Position numbers and translations under genes: made by a program
NCBI GenBank assembly: GCA_016926835.1
Contig: JAFGNX010000008.1
Location: 1 to 41,582 of the forward strand
Source of the DNA: Candidatus Aminicenantota bacterium
GTDB lineage: Bacteria; Acidobacteriota; Aminicenantia; UBA2199
Length of the DNA stretch: 41,582 nucleotides
Reading direction: 5' to 3'
The notes under the pieces: generated by a model
What the model saw: only the letters and a program-made list of their open reading frames with translations
Database searches by the model: none
Told to the model about the DNA's origin: nothing
Part shown: positions 8,642 to 20,781 of the stretch, in pieces
How positions within the stretch are numbered: position 1 is the first letter of the stretch
Layout of the letters: every line of letters begins with the position of its first letter

Positions 8642-9210
8642 ATCGCCCGTGTCTGCCGTTGCTTCCGCCGGCGCGGAAGTACCATGTGATAAACAATCAT
8701 GGCCGATCCGACAGATGCGATCAGCAGCAGCAAAAACAAGAGTTCCGCTTGAATCTGGACATTCAACACGGCGGAAATCAACTTGGAAAACGCTTTGAAA
8801 GTGGCATAAACCGCGGAAAACACCGTGGATATCCCCTGAAGAATCCCCCCTGCAAAGCGAAAAAGCCGATTGGAAGTGAACTGCATGGCTTGAACCAGGC
8901 TGTTGTTGGCAAAATCAAAGTAAACGTAAATCCAGGTAACCAGAAGCAGAAAACCTGCGGCGACAAAGGTCAGTACGGACCCATATGTCGGCAACACGGG
9001 AAACAGGCGGCGCATGACCGATTTTTCGATGCCCGTCGGAGGCGTGCGCATGGGCGGATGAGCGAGTCCCTCTTCCACTTTCAGAAACTGGCTCAACCGG
9101 GAACGGCAACCCGCACAGCCAACCAGATGATCACGGATCATGGCCGTTTGAATCGGGTCGAGACTGTTCTCTGCGTAGCGGACGAGTACCTTATTGTGTG
9201 GGCATTCCAT
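8638..9210 (-). CDS. Zinc-finger anti-sigma factor (membrane-anchored)
   Basis: The 190-residue protein has an N-terminal zinc-binding motif HLVGCAGC (His-x3-Cys-x2-Cys, residues 28-35) with a further Cys at residue 3, as in ZAS anti-sigma domains. Membrane segments lie near 75-98 and 155-178. It should hold the ECF sigma factor, encoded just upstream, at the membrane until a signal arrives. The ATG at 9210 lies 20 bp inside the sigma gene; a TTG three codons earlier is possible but weaker. The region between the two membrane segments has no recognised sensor domain. Confidence 0.85.
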   Translation of the reverse strand: MECPHNKVLVRYAENSLDPIQTAMIRDHLVGCAGCRSRLSQFLKVEEGLAHPPMRTPPTGIEKSVMRRLFPVLPTYGSVLTFVAAGFLLLVTWIYVYFDFANNSLVQAMQFTSNRLFRFAGGILQGISTVFSAVYATFKAFSKLISAVLNVQIQAELLFLLLLIASVGSAMIVYHMVLPRRRKQRQTRAI

Positions 9211-9769
9211 CTTCAGCAATCTCCCTGCGAATCAGTTCCTTGGCCTTGAATATCCTGTTTTTTACCGTACCCACCGGCAAATCGGTTACACCTGCGATTT
9301 CTTCGTATTTCAACCCCTGTTGATAACGCAGCAGGATCAGGTGGCGGTATTTTTCCGGTATCCGGTCCACGATTCCCCAGATGTAATCCCGCGTCTCTTC
9401 TTTTTCCAGATTGGAAAAGCCGTCTTCGCGAACCACCTGGTCCGTGCGCGCCAATTGTTTGCGCGACAGCGAATTCTGATCCAGAGAATCCACGTATACG
9501 GGATGTTTGCGCACATGATCAATGACCAGGTTGTAGCAGATCCGGTATGCCCAGGTGGAAAACTTGTATTGGAAATTGTATTTGTGAATAACGGAATAAA
9601 TTTTGATAAAAAAGTCCTGGGTCAACTCCACGGCGACTTCTTCGTCGCGCACCATGCGGTAGACAAAGTTGAACATGCGTTTGTTGTACTGTTGCATCAG
9701 TTGCTCAAAGGATGACCTGTCTCCTTTCAGGATCCGCCGAATCAACGTCTGATCATCATCCATTATCAT
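9191..9769 (-). CDS. ECF (RpoE-type) RNA polymerase sigma factor
   Basis: The 192-residue protein has sigma region 2 at about residues 25-90 (DFFIKIYSVIHKY then FSTWAYRICYNLVIDHVRK) and region 4 at about 138-184 (PEKYRHLILLRYQQGLKYEEIA then VGTVKNRIFKAKELIRR). There is no region 3, as expected of the extracytoplasmic-function class. An overlapping anti-sigma gene follows. Neighbours with envelope features (LolA-like, bactofilin-like, YdcF-like) suggest an envelope-stress regulon. The start could be ATG 9769 or 9763; no clear ribosome-binding site separates them. Confidence 0.93.
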   Translation of the reverse strand: MIMDDDQTLIRRILKGDRSSFEQLMQQYNKRMFNFVYRMVRDEEVAVELTQDFFIKIYSVIHKYNFQYKFSTWAYRICYNLVIDHVRKHPVYVDSLDQNSLSRKQLARTDQVVREDGFSNLEKEETRDYIWGIVDRIPEKYRHLILLRYQQGLKYEEIAGVTDLPVGTVKNRIFKAKELIRREIAEDGMPTQ

Positions 9770-9806
9770 TTACGGACAACCTGAAAAAAAGTTTCTGATC
9801 CATTGA

Positions 9807-10490
9807 TCAAGGTGATTCCGCATCCATGTTCACCACTTCCGTGTCTTTCGGGATTTCCAGTTGAAAGTCATTTTCCGTAACCGTAACCCGGGCCAGATAT
9901 TCGCGCAACATGTAAATGTGACGAGCCCCCCCGGAATCCGTGTGTTCAACCCGGACCACCCGGTGCTGACTATCCAGGCGAAGCCTGAAGCGTGTGCCGT
10001 GTTCAGGATCCCTGAGCACCAGTTCCTTTCCCGAAGGTGGACAGGATTCAACCACATCCGCATCGGTTGAAGCCAGAAGTCGCCAGATCCAGCCTCCTTG
10101 TCCGCCCGCCATGGTACCCAGGGTCAACTGGCCGGCCTCCGGTTCATAAAAACGATAACGGCCCGCCTCCAACAGAAAGATCTTCAGTTCAGGATCACGG
10201 TAGGTCCAGCGTATCCGGTTTGGATCGACAAACAACAGGTCGCCGCTCTCTTCAATCGCCAGTTCTTCATCATAGTATACCTGCTGCGTGAATGTGGCAC
10301 GGAAGGGTTTCATGGATTGCATGGCGGCGCGCGCGGCAGCCAGAGCGGGACACGGCAAGGGGGCATCCTGCGGCAACAGGGGACGAACAACCAGGAACAG
10401 AATTAAACCGGTCAGGATTGTGAGCGGAACGATTACGGCAAATCGCCTGAACAGCAAGGGATTACCCGCTTCAGGCTCTTCCAGAGCCAC
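9807..10490 (-). CDS. LolA-like outer-membrane lipoprotein carrier protein
   Basis: This 227-residue protein has an N-terminal membrane segment (about residues 19-36). The LolA fold follows: FRATFTQQVYYDEELAIEESG, then FVDPNRIRWTYRDP and FYEPEAGQL. LolA moves lipoproteins across the periplasm in diderm bacteria; this one seems anchored by its N-terminal segment rather than released. The likely start is GTG 10490, 20 bp inside the preceding ptb-like gene; no in-frame ATG exists before the LolA core. It sits between ptb and the ECF sigma gene in the long operon. Confidence 0.78.
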   Translation of the reverse strand: MALEEPEAGNPLLFRRFAVIVPLTILTGLILFLVVRPLLPQDAPLPCPALAAARAAMQSMKPFRATFTQQVYYDEELAIEESGDLLFVDPNRIRWTYRDPELKIFLLEAGRYRFYEPEAGQLTLGTMAGGQGGWIWRLLASTDADVVESCPPSGKELVLRDPEHGTRFRLRLDSQHRVVRVEHTDSGGARHIYMLREYLARVTVTENDFQLEIPKDTEVVNMDAESP

Positions 10491-11388
10491 AGACTATACC
10501 CAGGGCCACGGAGTTGATCTTGTCGGTTTCGGTTTCATTGCGTGAAGGGATGAGAATGGGCAACCGCGCCCCCATGATCACGTGGGCGACCGGGATCTGC
10601 AGGTAATAGGTAAACGCTTTGCCCAACAGATTTCCGGCTTCCACGCTTGGGACCACCATGACGTCCACGTTGCCGGCAACGGGATCGGTAACTCCCTTGT
10701 GTTCAGCGGCTTCGCGGGAAACCGCTATATCAAGAGCCAGCGGGCCATACACTTTGCATCCCTTTATCTCCCCCCTGCGGTTCATTTCCGTCAGTTCCCG
10801 GGCATGCTGGGTGGCGGGCATGGCGTCTTTGACTTTCTCGGAAGCCGCCATGACGCCGATCCGGGGTTCTGTTACGCCCAGGCAATGAAAAACGGCCGCC
10901 GCGTTTTCCACGATCTGTTTTTTTTCTTCCAGTCCGGGCAGGATGTTCAACCCGCCGTCGGTCATGCCCAGCAAGCCGGGATTTTCCGGCGGCCTGGGAT
11001 TCTCAACCACCAGGATGTCGCTGAGCAAGCGCCCGGTGCGCAGCCCAGTCTCCCGGTGCAACACCGGCGCCATCAATTCGGCGGTGGACAGGAATCCCTT
11101 TAAAATCACATCGACTTTCCGCTCCCGGGCCAGAGCCACCACCGCGGCAGCGGCTTCCGTCGTTGAAGCCGCAGGAATAATGGAAAAATCTTCCGGGTTA
11201 CCGCCGTTTTGGTTAATGAGACTCACGATCACATCTTTTCGGCCGCTGAGAACGAATTTTCCAATGCCCTCCTGATGACACAAGAGAATTGTGCGAATGG
11301 AATTGTCGTCCTCCGGTGACGGTACACCCACCACCACCTCCGGCCGGGATGCCGCAGCTGCCCTCAAGTCACTGAAATTCCGTATCAT
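10471..11388 (-). CDS. ptb: Phosphate acetyl/butyryltransferase family enzyme
   Basis: The 305-residue protein matches the Ptb/Pta fold: ILKGFLSTAELMAPVL, GPLALDIAVSREAAEHKG, VVPSVEAGNLLGKAFTYY and a C-terminal SRNETETDKINSVALG. These enzymes exchange CoA for phosphate on short acyl groups, giving acyl phosphates for ATP formation. The motifs fit Ptb (butyryl/branched-chain) better than classical Pta, but substrate choice cannot be read from sequence. No adjacent buk or ack kinase is present; instead it lies 40 bp after rho. A CAGGAGCGAGGC ribosome-binding region precedes the ATG. Confidence 0.85.
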   Translation of the reverse strand: MIRNFSDLRAAAASRPEVVVGVPSPEDDNSIRTILLCHQEGIGKFVLSGRKDVIVSLINQNGGNPEDFSIIPAASTTEAAAAVVALARERKVDVILKGFLSTAELMAPVLHRETGLRTGRLLSDILVVENPRPPENPGLLGMTDGGLNILPGLEEKKQIVENAAAVFHCLGVTEPRIGVMAASEKVKDAMPATQHARELTEMNRRGEIKGCKVYGPLALDIAVSREAAEHKGVTDPVAGNVDVMVVPSVEAGNLLGKAFTYYLQIPVAHVIMGARLPILIPSRNETETDKINSVALGIVCGSGRA

Positions 11389-11428
11389 GCCTCGCTCCTG
11401 TTCCCGAAATTCCAGGGGGTGCGATGGA

Positions 11429-12694
11429 TCACATGCCCTGGGACATCATTTTTATGAAATCCTGATTGGTTTTGGTTTTGGACAGTTTCTCAATCAAAAG
11501 CTCCATGGCTTCGACTTCAGACATCTGGGAAAGCACTTTGCGCAACACCCAGATCTTGTTGAGGTCGGAAGGATCGATGAGCAATTCTTCTTTGCGGGTC
11601 CCCGACCTGAAAATGTCGATGGCCGGGAAAATCCGCTTTTCAACCAGGCGGCGGTCCAGGTTGATTTCCATGTTGCCGGTACCTTTGAATTCCTCAAAAA
11701 TCACATCGTCCATGCGACTGCCCGTTTCAACTAGGGCCGTGGCCAGGATGGTCAGGCTGCCGCCTTCTTCGATATTGCGGGCCGCACCGAAGAACTTTTT
11801 GGGTTTGTTCAATGCATTGGCATCAATGCCACCGGAAAGAACTTTCCCGGATGACGGCGTAATGGCATTATGGGCCCGCGCCAGACGCGTAATGGAATCC
11901 AGCAGAATAACCACATCTTTGCCCATCTCAACCAGGCGTTTGGCTTTCTCCAGCACGATATCCGCCACCTTGGTATGGCGCATGGGAATCTCGTCAAACG
12001 TGGAGGAAATGACTTCCCCGTTCACGTTGCGTGCCATATCGGTGACTTCTTCGGGGCGCTCATCGATCAGCAGCACAATCAAGACCACTTCCGGATGGTT
12101 GACTTCAATGGATTTGGCGATGCTTTGCAGGATCATGGTTTTGCCTGTGCGCGGGGCGGCCACGATCAGTCCGCGCTGACCCTTGCCGATCGGGGTGAGC
12201 AAATCCATGACACGGCCGGTGATCAGATGGGGTTCCGTCTCCTGCAGAATGCGTTCATCCGGATACAATGGGGTCAGTTTTTCGAAGCGCTTGTGGCGGC
12301 GCATCTTGAGCACGTATTCAGGTTCTTCCGAATTAATGGCTTCAACGGTCAGAAGCGCGAAGTACTTTTCTCCGCCCTTCGGGGGGCGAACCGAACCCGA
12401 AACCGTATCCCCGGTGCGCAAATCAAACTTGTTGACCTGGGAAGGAGAAACGTAGATATCTTCGGGACTGGACAGATAAGCGGCATCCTGAAAGCGCAGG
12501 AATCCATAGCCTTCATTGTGAATTTCAATAACCCCCTCCGCAAACAATTTGCCGGTTGCGTTGGCCTGGGCATTGAGAATATTGAAATAGAGCGCGTTGC
12601 GATCCTTGCTATCCGCTTCATTGAGTTTGTATTGCAGTGCAATATCCTTTAATTGCTGCACAGACATGTTTTTCAGCTCTTTTAAAGAGTTCAT
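11429..12694 (-). CDS. rho: Transcription termination factor Rho
   Basis: The 421-residue protein starts [19 protein letters not shown] (Rho N-terminal helical domain). It continues with the cold-shock-like RNA-binding domain (GYGFLR...DIYVSPSQV, about residues 55-105) and the RecA-like ATPase with Walker A APRTGKT, near residue 170, and [16 protein letters not shown]. Rho is a ring helicase that ends transcripts. The ATG overlaps the engB stop (ATGA) and has AAAGGAGAGA upstream. Its length is typical (E. coli 419), with no large insertion domain. Confidence 0.97.
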   Translation of the reverse strand: MNSLKELKNMSVQQLKDIALQYKLNEADSKDRNALYFNILNAQANATGKLFAEGVIEIHNEGYGFLRFQDAAYLSSPEDIYVSPSQVNKFDLRTGDTVSGSVRPPKGGEKYFALLTVEAINSEEPEYVLKMRRHKRFEKLTPLYPDERILQETEPHLITGRVMDLLTPIGKGQRGLIVAAPRTGKTMILQSIAKSIEVNHPEVVLIVLLIDERPEEVTDMARNVNGEVISSTFDEIPMRHTKVADIVLEKAKRLVEMGKDVVILLDSITRLARAHNAITPSSGKVLSGGIDANALNKPKKFFGAARNIEEGGSLTILATALVETGSRMDDVIFEEFKGTGNMEINLDRRLVEKRIFPAIDIFRSGTRKEELLIDPSDLNKIWVLRKVLSQMSEVEAMELLIEKLSKTKTNQDFIKMMSQGM

Positions 12695-13272
12695 TCTCTC
12701 TCCTTTAACGATTCGTCTATGATGGTTTCGAGTTGCATTCGGCATGCATCGGATTTTACGGAAAATGGAATCGATCTCACTCCAAAACGATCATTCAGTG
12801 TTTGGATCTGGCGTTTGAGGACGGAAGAATTTACTTTATCACTTTTGGTCATGACTGTCAATATGGGAAAATCGAGGTGAACGATTTTTTGCATGAATTC
12901 CAGGTCGCTCTGCATGAATCCCCGGCGGGAATCAATCAAATGGATTAGGAGTTTCAATCTCGGTCCATGAGAAAAGAAAGCATCCATCAGTTTATGAACG
13001 CGCCGGATTTCTGTTTTGGGTGCGCGCGCATAGCCATAGCCGGGTAGATCGATGAGAAAGAACTCTTTGTTGACCAGATAATAGTTGATGCTGAGGGTTT
13101 TTCCCGGAGTCGAACTGGTGCGAGCCAGATTGCGTCGATTCAACAGGCGGTTGATCAGCGAAGATTTGCCCACGTTGGAACGCCCGATAAATGCAATGGC
13201 GGATAACTCCTCTTCAGGGATTTCCCGTGGAACAAAGGCTGTACGAAAGAGTTCAACATGACGAATTTTCAT
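12691..13272 (-). CDS. engB: Ribosome biogenesis GTPase EngB (YsxC/YihA)
   Basis: The 193-residue protein starts [13 protein letters not shown]. The G motifs are in order: G1 GRSNVGKSS (near residues 29-37), G2 around TPGKT, G3 DLPGYGYA and G4 TKSDK. EngB helps assemble the large ribosomal subunit. The ATG at 13272 lies 28 bp after lon; a TTG at 13320 inside lon would add 16 unrelated residues. It is coupled to rho downstream. Confidence 0.95.
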   Translation of the reverse strand: MKIRHVELFRTAFVPREIPEEELSAIAFIGRSNVGKSSLINRLLNRRNLARTSSTPGKTLSINYYLVNKEFFLIDLPGYGYARAPKTEIRRVHKLMDAFFSHGPRLKLLIHLIDSRRGFMQSDLEFMQKIVHLDFPILTVMTKSDKVNSSVLKRQIQTLNDRFGVRSIPFSVKSDACRMQLETIIDESLKERE

Positions 13273-13300
13273 GCCGGCGGTAATCTCAGCAGATGATCCG

Positions 13301-15617
<2,317 letters not shown>

Positions 15618-15628
<11 letters not shown>

Positions 15629-16838
15629 CTCGGGTCAACCCCTGCATATGCTTTTCATCCATGATGATCTTGCGGCGGCCCCGTTTGCGGGAAGGCAAAT
15701 CAAACATCAGGTCGAGCATGACTTCTTCAAAAATTGCGCGCAGCCCACGGGCGCCGACCTCCCGGGAAACGGCCTCCCGGGTGATTTCTTCTAAAAAGCC
15801 CTGGGTGAATTCGAGTTCCACCCCGTCCAATTCGAACAAGACCTGAAACTGCCTGGTGATGGCATCTTTGGGTTGGGTCAATATGGCCATCAAATGTTCT
15901 TCCGTCAAGTCTTCCAGCACGGCGGTAATGGGGAAGCGACCGACCAGCTCGGGAATCAATCCGAACTTGATCAGATCTTCCGGCTGGACGTGTTTGATCA
16001 CATTCGCACGATTCGTAGTACTGCGGACTTCCGCCTCGTTAAATCCGATCACGTTATGTTTTAATCGCCTCTGGATCAGTTTTTCCATGCCCACAAAGGC
16101 CCCGCCGGCGATAAACAGGATATTGCGGGTGTCTATACGGATGAACTCCTGATGGGGATGTTTGCGCCCACCGGTTGGTGGTACGTTTGCAACCGTACCT
16201 TCAATGATTTTCAGCAAAGCCTGCTGCACACCTTCTCCCGAAACATCCCGGGTAATGGATGGGTTCTCGCTTTTTCTGGATATTTTGTCGATCTCGTCGA
16301 TGTAGATAATGCCGTGTTCCGTACGCTGACGGTCTTCTCCCGCCGCCTGGTACAACTTGAGCAGAATGTTTTCCACATCTTCCCCGACATACCCGGCTTC
16401 CGTGAGCGTGGTTGCATCGGCGATGGCAAAAGGCACATCCAGAATCCGCGCCAGGGTTTCCGCCAGCAGGGTTTTTCCCGTACCCGTCGGTCCCAGCAGC
16501 ATTACATTGCTCTTCTTGATCTCGACGGATCCGAGTTCCGCCTGATGACGAATGCGTTTGTAATGATTGTACACCGCCACCGCCAGTTTGCGCTTGGCGA
16601 TTTCCTGGGCGATCACGTACTGATCCAGCTTCTCCTTGATCTCTTTGGGGGTGGGAATGGGGGTTTTGTCATGCGCCTGGGTAGTTTCCGCTTCACTTGA
16701 ATTGAAAATCAGGTTATACGCGGTCTTTGTGCAACGGTCACAGATAAACACATCCGGGCCCGCGATGAGCTTGCCCACGCGTGACTGCGAAACTCCGCAG
16801 AAACTGCAACGTGCATCACGAGTTTTTTTCTCGGTCAT
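15618..16838 (-). CDS. clpX: ClpX, ATP-dependent unfoldase of the ClpXP protease
   Basis: The 406-residue protein has the N-terminal zinc-binding domain (Cys11, Cys14, Cys33, Cys36), then AAA+ motifs GPTGTGKT and IYIDEIDKI and the ClpP-binding IGF-type loop, here NVIGFNEAE. It unfolds tagged proteins and feeds them to ClpP. Its ATG overlaps the clpP stop (ATGA), so the two subunits are translationally coupled. Confidence 0.98.
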
Positions 16839-17440
16839 GACGCATCCGTTTTCATTTTCTGGCTTTCCGTAATCACATTGTCCACAAGTCCGTAATCCAG
16901 GGCCTCTTTTGCACCCAGGATGAAGTCCCGTTCGATATCCGTGGCCACGCGACGTTTGGGTTTGCCGGTATGTTCAACCAGGATCTCTATGGTTCGCTCC
17001 TTGATGCGCCTGATTTCATCCGCATGGATCAGGATATCCGTGGCCTGCCCCTGGTAACCGCCAAGCGGTTGATGCAGGAGGATCCGGGAATTGGGCAAAG
17101 CAAAACGCTTGCCCGGTGTTCCCGCCGCCAGTAGAATGGCGGCCATGGAAGCGGCTTGTCCGATGCATATGGTTACGATGTCGTTCTTGACGAAACGCAT
17201 GGTATCGTAAACCGCCATTCCGGCGGTGATCACACCGCCCGGGGAATTGATGTACAGTGAAATGTCTTTTTCCGGGTCCTCGGCTGCCAGAAAAAGCATC
17301 TGGGCGATCACCACGTTGGCTACATTGTCATCTATGGCAGAACCAAGAAAGATAATTCCGTCTTTCAACAGCCGCGAGTAAATATCATAGGCCCGCTCCA
17401 CATTGCCGCTCTGTTCCACAACGATCGGGATTAACGCCAT
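16835..17440 (-). CDS. clpP: ClpP, proteolytic subunit of Clp protease
   Basis: The 201-residue serine protease has the full catalytic triad: Ser98 in GQAASMAA, His123 in LLHQPLGG and Asp172 in TDIERD. The INSPGG turn (about residues 64-69) is present. It forms a barrel of two heptamer rings that works with ClpX. The ATG follows AGAGGTAG and lies 11 bp after tig. Confidence 0.98.
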   Translation of the reverse strand: MALIPIVVEQSGNVERAYDIYSRLLKDGIIFLGSAIDDNVANVVIAQMLFLAAEDPEKDISLYINSPGGVITAGMAVYDTMRFVKNDIVTICIGQAASMAAILLAAGTPGKRFALPNSRILLHQPLGGYQGQATDILIHADEIRRIKERTIEILVEHTGKPKRRVATDIERDFILGAKEALDYGLVDNVITESQKMKTDAS

Positions 17441-17451
17441 CTTCTACCTCT

Positions 17452-18828
17452 CTAAACCTCTTTGATTGTAACTTTTTCCCTCAGGATTTCCAATGCCTTG
17501 TCTCTTTGGAGTGAATCCACCAGTTGTTGGCGACGCTCAGCAGGGGCATAATACTTGCGCACCTCTTTCAGCGGAACACCGGATGATTCCGACATCTCCC
17601 GCATGCGTTTCTCCAGTTCCTCCGCATCCGCTTTCACACCGAAGTCCTGTTTGACGGCTTCAATCAGCAAGGAAAAGCGGATGTTGCGCGCGGCCAGGGT
17701 TTTCAATTCGTGAATTCGCGCGTCCTGCTCTTTTTCGTCGCTCACTTGCAACAAGCCGGGATTCTGGCGGATTGCCTGCATCATCTCCTGCTGCAGCAGG
17801 GTTTCGGGAACCGGAAATGCGTTCGCGTCCGCCAACTGTTCAGCGATCGCGGCCATGATCCGTTCATCTCTGGCCTGGCGCGACTGCTTCTCGTATTCCT
17901 GTTTCAACCTCTCCAGAAAGGCTGCGCTTGATTCAAAACCAATGGATTTCAGGAATTCATCATCCAGCTCGGGTTTCACCATGGAGTAAATCGCTTCAAC
18001 GGTAACATGGTGTTCCATTTCCTTGCCCGCCCAGGCTTTGCGTGCAAAATCTTCAGGGTAGCGGCGGCGAAAAACGACTGTTTCCCCGATCGAGCGCCCG
18101 GTCAACTCTTTATCCATTTCGGGAATTTCGTTGTCCGCTTCGGCCTCGATCTGCACTTGCAGGGGTTTGCGGGGAGACATGCGCCGATCATCCAGGTTCA
18201 TGGCCTGATGCTTCAGAACGACCAGGTCTCCGGAAGCAACCGGACGATCTGTAACCGCCTCGCGTTTGCGGTTGTGTTCCAGGAAATGTGCCACTTGCTC
18301 AGCTTCGTTGAACTCCTTGACAGCCAGTTGGTCAGCGGGAATGGAAACAGTAAATGTCTCCAGCTCGGGGAGCTTGACCTCGGGTAAAACCTCTACCCGT
18401 ACCAGGGCATGCAAATCCCCTCCTTCCTCGTATTTCACATCCTTTACTTCCGGGCGCGACACCACCTGGAGGTTGTCATTGCGGATTCTTTCTGACACAA
18501 AGGATTCAATCACATCGTTCAGGGCCTCGTCAATCAGGAGTTGGCGATAACGCCTGCGGATCACTTCAGCCGGCACCTTGCCCTTACGGAATCCAGGAAT
18601 GGCGGCCTTGGCCGCATATCGTTCCGCGTGCGCGTCTATGCGCCTGGTCACTTCATCACTGGGTGCGTGAATATCCAACTCAACCCAGAGGTCGGGGGTT
18701 TGCTCTTTCCGGGCTTCACTATCGGCCTGAACCGGATTCGAGGCTCCGGTTATCGTGTTTTGATCTCCGGCGGAATCCTCTGTTTGCGATTGCGGGAGTT
18801 CATTGCCGGTTTGGGGTTTTTCTTTCAT
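17452..18828 (-). CDS. tig: Trigger factor (ribosome-bound chaperone)
   Basis: The 458-residue protein has the ribosome-docking signature GFRKGKVP near residue 80, a central PPIase (FKBP-like) domain containing VASGDLVVLKHQAMNLD, and a helical C-terminal chaperone domain. Its start is supported by AGGAGATAACC. Unlike typical trigger factors, which begin directly with the ribosome-binding domain, about 45 polar residues rich in Gln, Glu, Ser and Thr come first; no later ATG could remove them. It is the first gene of the long operon, with a promoter at 18907-18935. Confidence 0.95.
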   Translation of the reverse strand: MKEKPQTGNELPQSQTEDSAGDQNTITGASNPVQADSEARKEQTPDLWVELDIHAPSDEVTRRIDAHAERYAAKAAIPGFRKGKVPAEVIRRRYRQLLIDEALNDVIESFVSERIRNDNLQVVSRPEVKDVKYEEGGDLHALVRVEVLPEVKLPELETFTVSIPADQLAVKEFNEAEQVAHFLEHNRKREAVTDRPVASGDLVVLKHQAMNLDDRRMSPRKPLQVQIEAEADNEIPEMDKELTGRSIGETVVFRRRYPEDFARKAWAGKEMEHHVTVEAIYSMVKPELDDEFLKSIGFESSAAFLERLKQEYEKQSRQARDERIMAAIAEQLADANAFPVPETLLQQEMMQAIRQNPGLLQVSDEKEQDARIHELKTLAARNIRFSLLIEAVKQDFGVKADAEELEKRMREMSESSGVPLKEVRKYYAPAERRQQLVDSLQRDKALEILREKVTIKEV

Positions 18829-18906
18829 CGGTTATCTCCTGGGCAAATAGGCCGGATAGGAACCATCGACCTGGGCGATTGAAAACACAACGCTTTTGGC
18901 AGGGAA

Positions 18907-18935
18907 AATATAGCAGAATATTCAGTTTTTGTCAA
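18907..18935 (-). promoter_or_regulatory. Sigma-70 promoter of the tig-clpPX-lon-rho operon
   Basis: On the minus strand TTGACA (18930-18935) and TATATT (18907-18912) have a 17-bp spacer. The -35 lies within the last codons of ribF. The leader to the tig ATG is about 70 nt. Confidence 0.82.
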
Positions 18936-19800
18936 CGAATGCTTTGCGCACATCGTGGCGGATCTGCGCGACCAGTTCAGCGGCAGTGTCGAAACGGAAT
19001 TCGTTGCGAAGCTTGTAGAGGAAATGCAGCCGCACCTGGTTCTGATAGATCTGCTGGTCAAAATCGATAATATGGGTTTCCACTTTGCGTACACTGCGGG
19101 AAAAAGTCGGTGACGAACCGATATTGGTGACTGCGGGAAATAACTTGTTTTTCCATTCCACTCGAGTGGCGAAAACCCCGTTGGGCAGTACCTGGTTTTC
19201 GGTGCGCAGGTTGATGGTGGGGAATCCGAGTTTTCTCCCCCTTCCTTCACCGCTGACCACGACTCCATCGATAAAGTAATGCCGTCCCAGCAAATGAGCC
19301 GCTTCCTCCACGTCGCCTCGCAACAACAATTCACGAATGCGCGAAGAAGAAACCCTGCCGTTGTTGCAGGTGAGAGATGGCACCACTTCCAGGTGGAAAC
19401 CTTCACTGAAAGCCATGTCTTTGAGAAAATCAGTATCGCCGGTGCGGCCGGCTCCAAAACGAAAATTTTCTCCCACCACCAGGGCGCGCATGCCCAACCT
19501 TGAAATCAGAAAGCGGCATACGAACTCTTTCGCGCTCAGGTGGGCTATGCGGCCGAAGGGCTGAAAAATCACCTCGTCCACTTTCTGGCTCCTCAGGATG
19601 CGGGCTTTTTGCTGATCCGTAAAAATCAGGGGAATGGATCGGCCGAAATAGACTTTCGGATTGGGGCGGAACGTCAGCACCCGGGCCGACAGTTCCATGT
19701 TTTCAGCCAGGGCGCGTAACCTCTTGATGAGTTGCTGGTGACCCAGGTGGTAGCCATCGAAGTTGCCGACCGCCACTGCACTGGGTAAGGGTTCAATCAT
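18922..19800 (-). CDS. ribF: Bifunctional riboflavin kinase / FAD synthetase
   Basis: The 292-residue enzyme makes FMN from riboflavin and then FAD. The N-terminal nucleotidyltransferase half has GNFDGYHLGHQ (residues 12-22) and SSSRIRELL (near 150). The C-terminal kinase half has GRKLGFPTINL and the YEVHLLDF-like VETHIIDFDQQIY. Length is normal. It lies 9 bp after the DUF4388 gene and carries the tig promoter in its 3' end. Confidence 0.96.
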   Translation of the reverse strand: MIEPLPSAVAVGNFDGYHLGHQQLIKRLRALAENMELSARVLTFRPNPKVYFGRSIPLIFTDQQKARILRSQKVDEVIFQPFGRIAHLSAKEFVCRFLISRLGMRALVVGENFRFGAGRTGDTDFLKDMAFSEGFHLEVVPSLTCNNGRVSSSRIRELLLRGDVEEAAHLLGRHYFIDGVVVSGEGRGRKLGFPTINLRTENQVLPNGVFATRVEWKNKLFPAVTNIGSSPTFSRSVRKVETHIIDFDQQIYQNQVRLHFLYKLRNEFRFDTAAELVAQIRHDVRKAFVDKN

Positions 19801-19809
19801 GGGCGGCGC

Positions 19810-20781
19810 TTATGGGACTTGAGAAAGCAGTTGGTGCTGAACAGTCGGATCAGGTTCCAGCAGTGAACCGTTTGATCGGAAAGGAGTCCACAGGCCGGTG
19901 ATAAAACAGGTGATCACGATAAATGCCAGTGCGCCGAGGATGACGTGCATTATCCGCCGCGTTTGAATGCGCCGCTCTTCCAGCAGGCTTTCGTCGATTT
20001 CGTCGGGCTCGACCGGCAACTCGCGATGGCGGATAATCGACTTTTTTATCAGCCGGTAGACACTCTTGTACACCTTGTATTCGGTGAATCCTCCCAGGTC
20101 CACCAGATCCTGAACCGTGTTGCGGCCGTTGATGTACTTGAGCAGGTTGGCCTCGGTGTCACTCAGGAAAATCTTGTCACCCTCGGGAGGTTCATCTTCA
20201 TTCTCTTTGACAATCATGATCTCATGATGTTGCATGTCCAGGGGTGCGGGCTCAAAAACCATGCGGTTGTTGGGAATTTCTTTGCGGATCAGGGGCCATT
20301 CATCCATCATCTGCACCCCTTCCATAATCAAGCCGTCCGTGGGCATGGGATTGATGCTGTAAAGGCTGGGATCCAGATTTTCCATCACCTTGAAATTGTA
20401 TTCCCCTTTTTTCCACTTAAACAACGACAAAACAATCTGTTCGGCCTGGTTTCGCAGCGCTTCGCGAATCTGAGAATCGCCGATCAACCCCATTCCCGAA
20501 AGGATCTCACCGATACGCTGGTTGGTTCTCTTCTGAATAGACAAGGCCCGCTGCAGCATCTCTTCGCTGATCAGGTCCTGTTTCACCAACACATTTCCCA
20601 CGCGCATACTCAGTTTTTTTGGAAATGCGTCCACGCCCACGATCATGCCGGCTTCCAGAATCAGGGTAATGAATCCATCCGCACTGGTAAACGTCAATAT
20701 CCCGGTTTTTTTCTGCAGGGAAAACATCTGCAGGATATCGGGAACGTTGAATTCCTTGAGCGTACCCTTAAAGGCCATCAT
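19810..20781 (-). CDS. DUF4388 (PatA-type N-terminal domain) protein with C-terminal membrane anchor
   Basis: The 323-residue protein starts MMAFKGTLKEFNVPDILQMF, the usual opening of DUF4388, a domain common in regulatory proteins of deltaproteobacteria and acidobacteria. A stretch at about residues 65-110 (VLVKQDLISEEMLQRALSIQ) resembles the MshEN/GspE N-terminal fold. One membrane helix lies near 280-303, with a short tail. It probably integrates a signal at the membrane, but no output domain is seen. The ATG lies inside the end of the TPR gene (14-bp overlap). Confidence 0.75.
   Translation of the reverse strand: MMAFKGTLKEFNVPDILQMFSLQKKTGILTFTSADGFITLILEAGMIVGVDAFPKKLSMRVGNVLVKQDLISEEMLQRALSIQKRTNQRIGEILSGMGLIGDSQIREALRNQAEQIVLSLFKWKKGEYNFKVMENLDPSLYSINPMPTDGLIMEGVQMMDEWPLIRKEIPNNRMVFEPAPLDMQHHEIMIVKENEDEPPEGDKIFLSDTEANLLKYINGRNTVQDLVDLGGFTEYKVYKSVYRLIKKSIIRHRELPVEPDEIDESLLEERRIQTRRIMHVILGALAFIVITCFITGLWTPFRSNGSLLEPDPTVQHQLLSQVP

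Noticed and set aside
9770-9806. ECF-type autoregulatory promoter (GAAACTT) before the sigma gene
   Set aside because: No convincing -10 lies at the right distance; the T-rich match is short and would place the start beyond the ATG.
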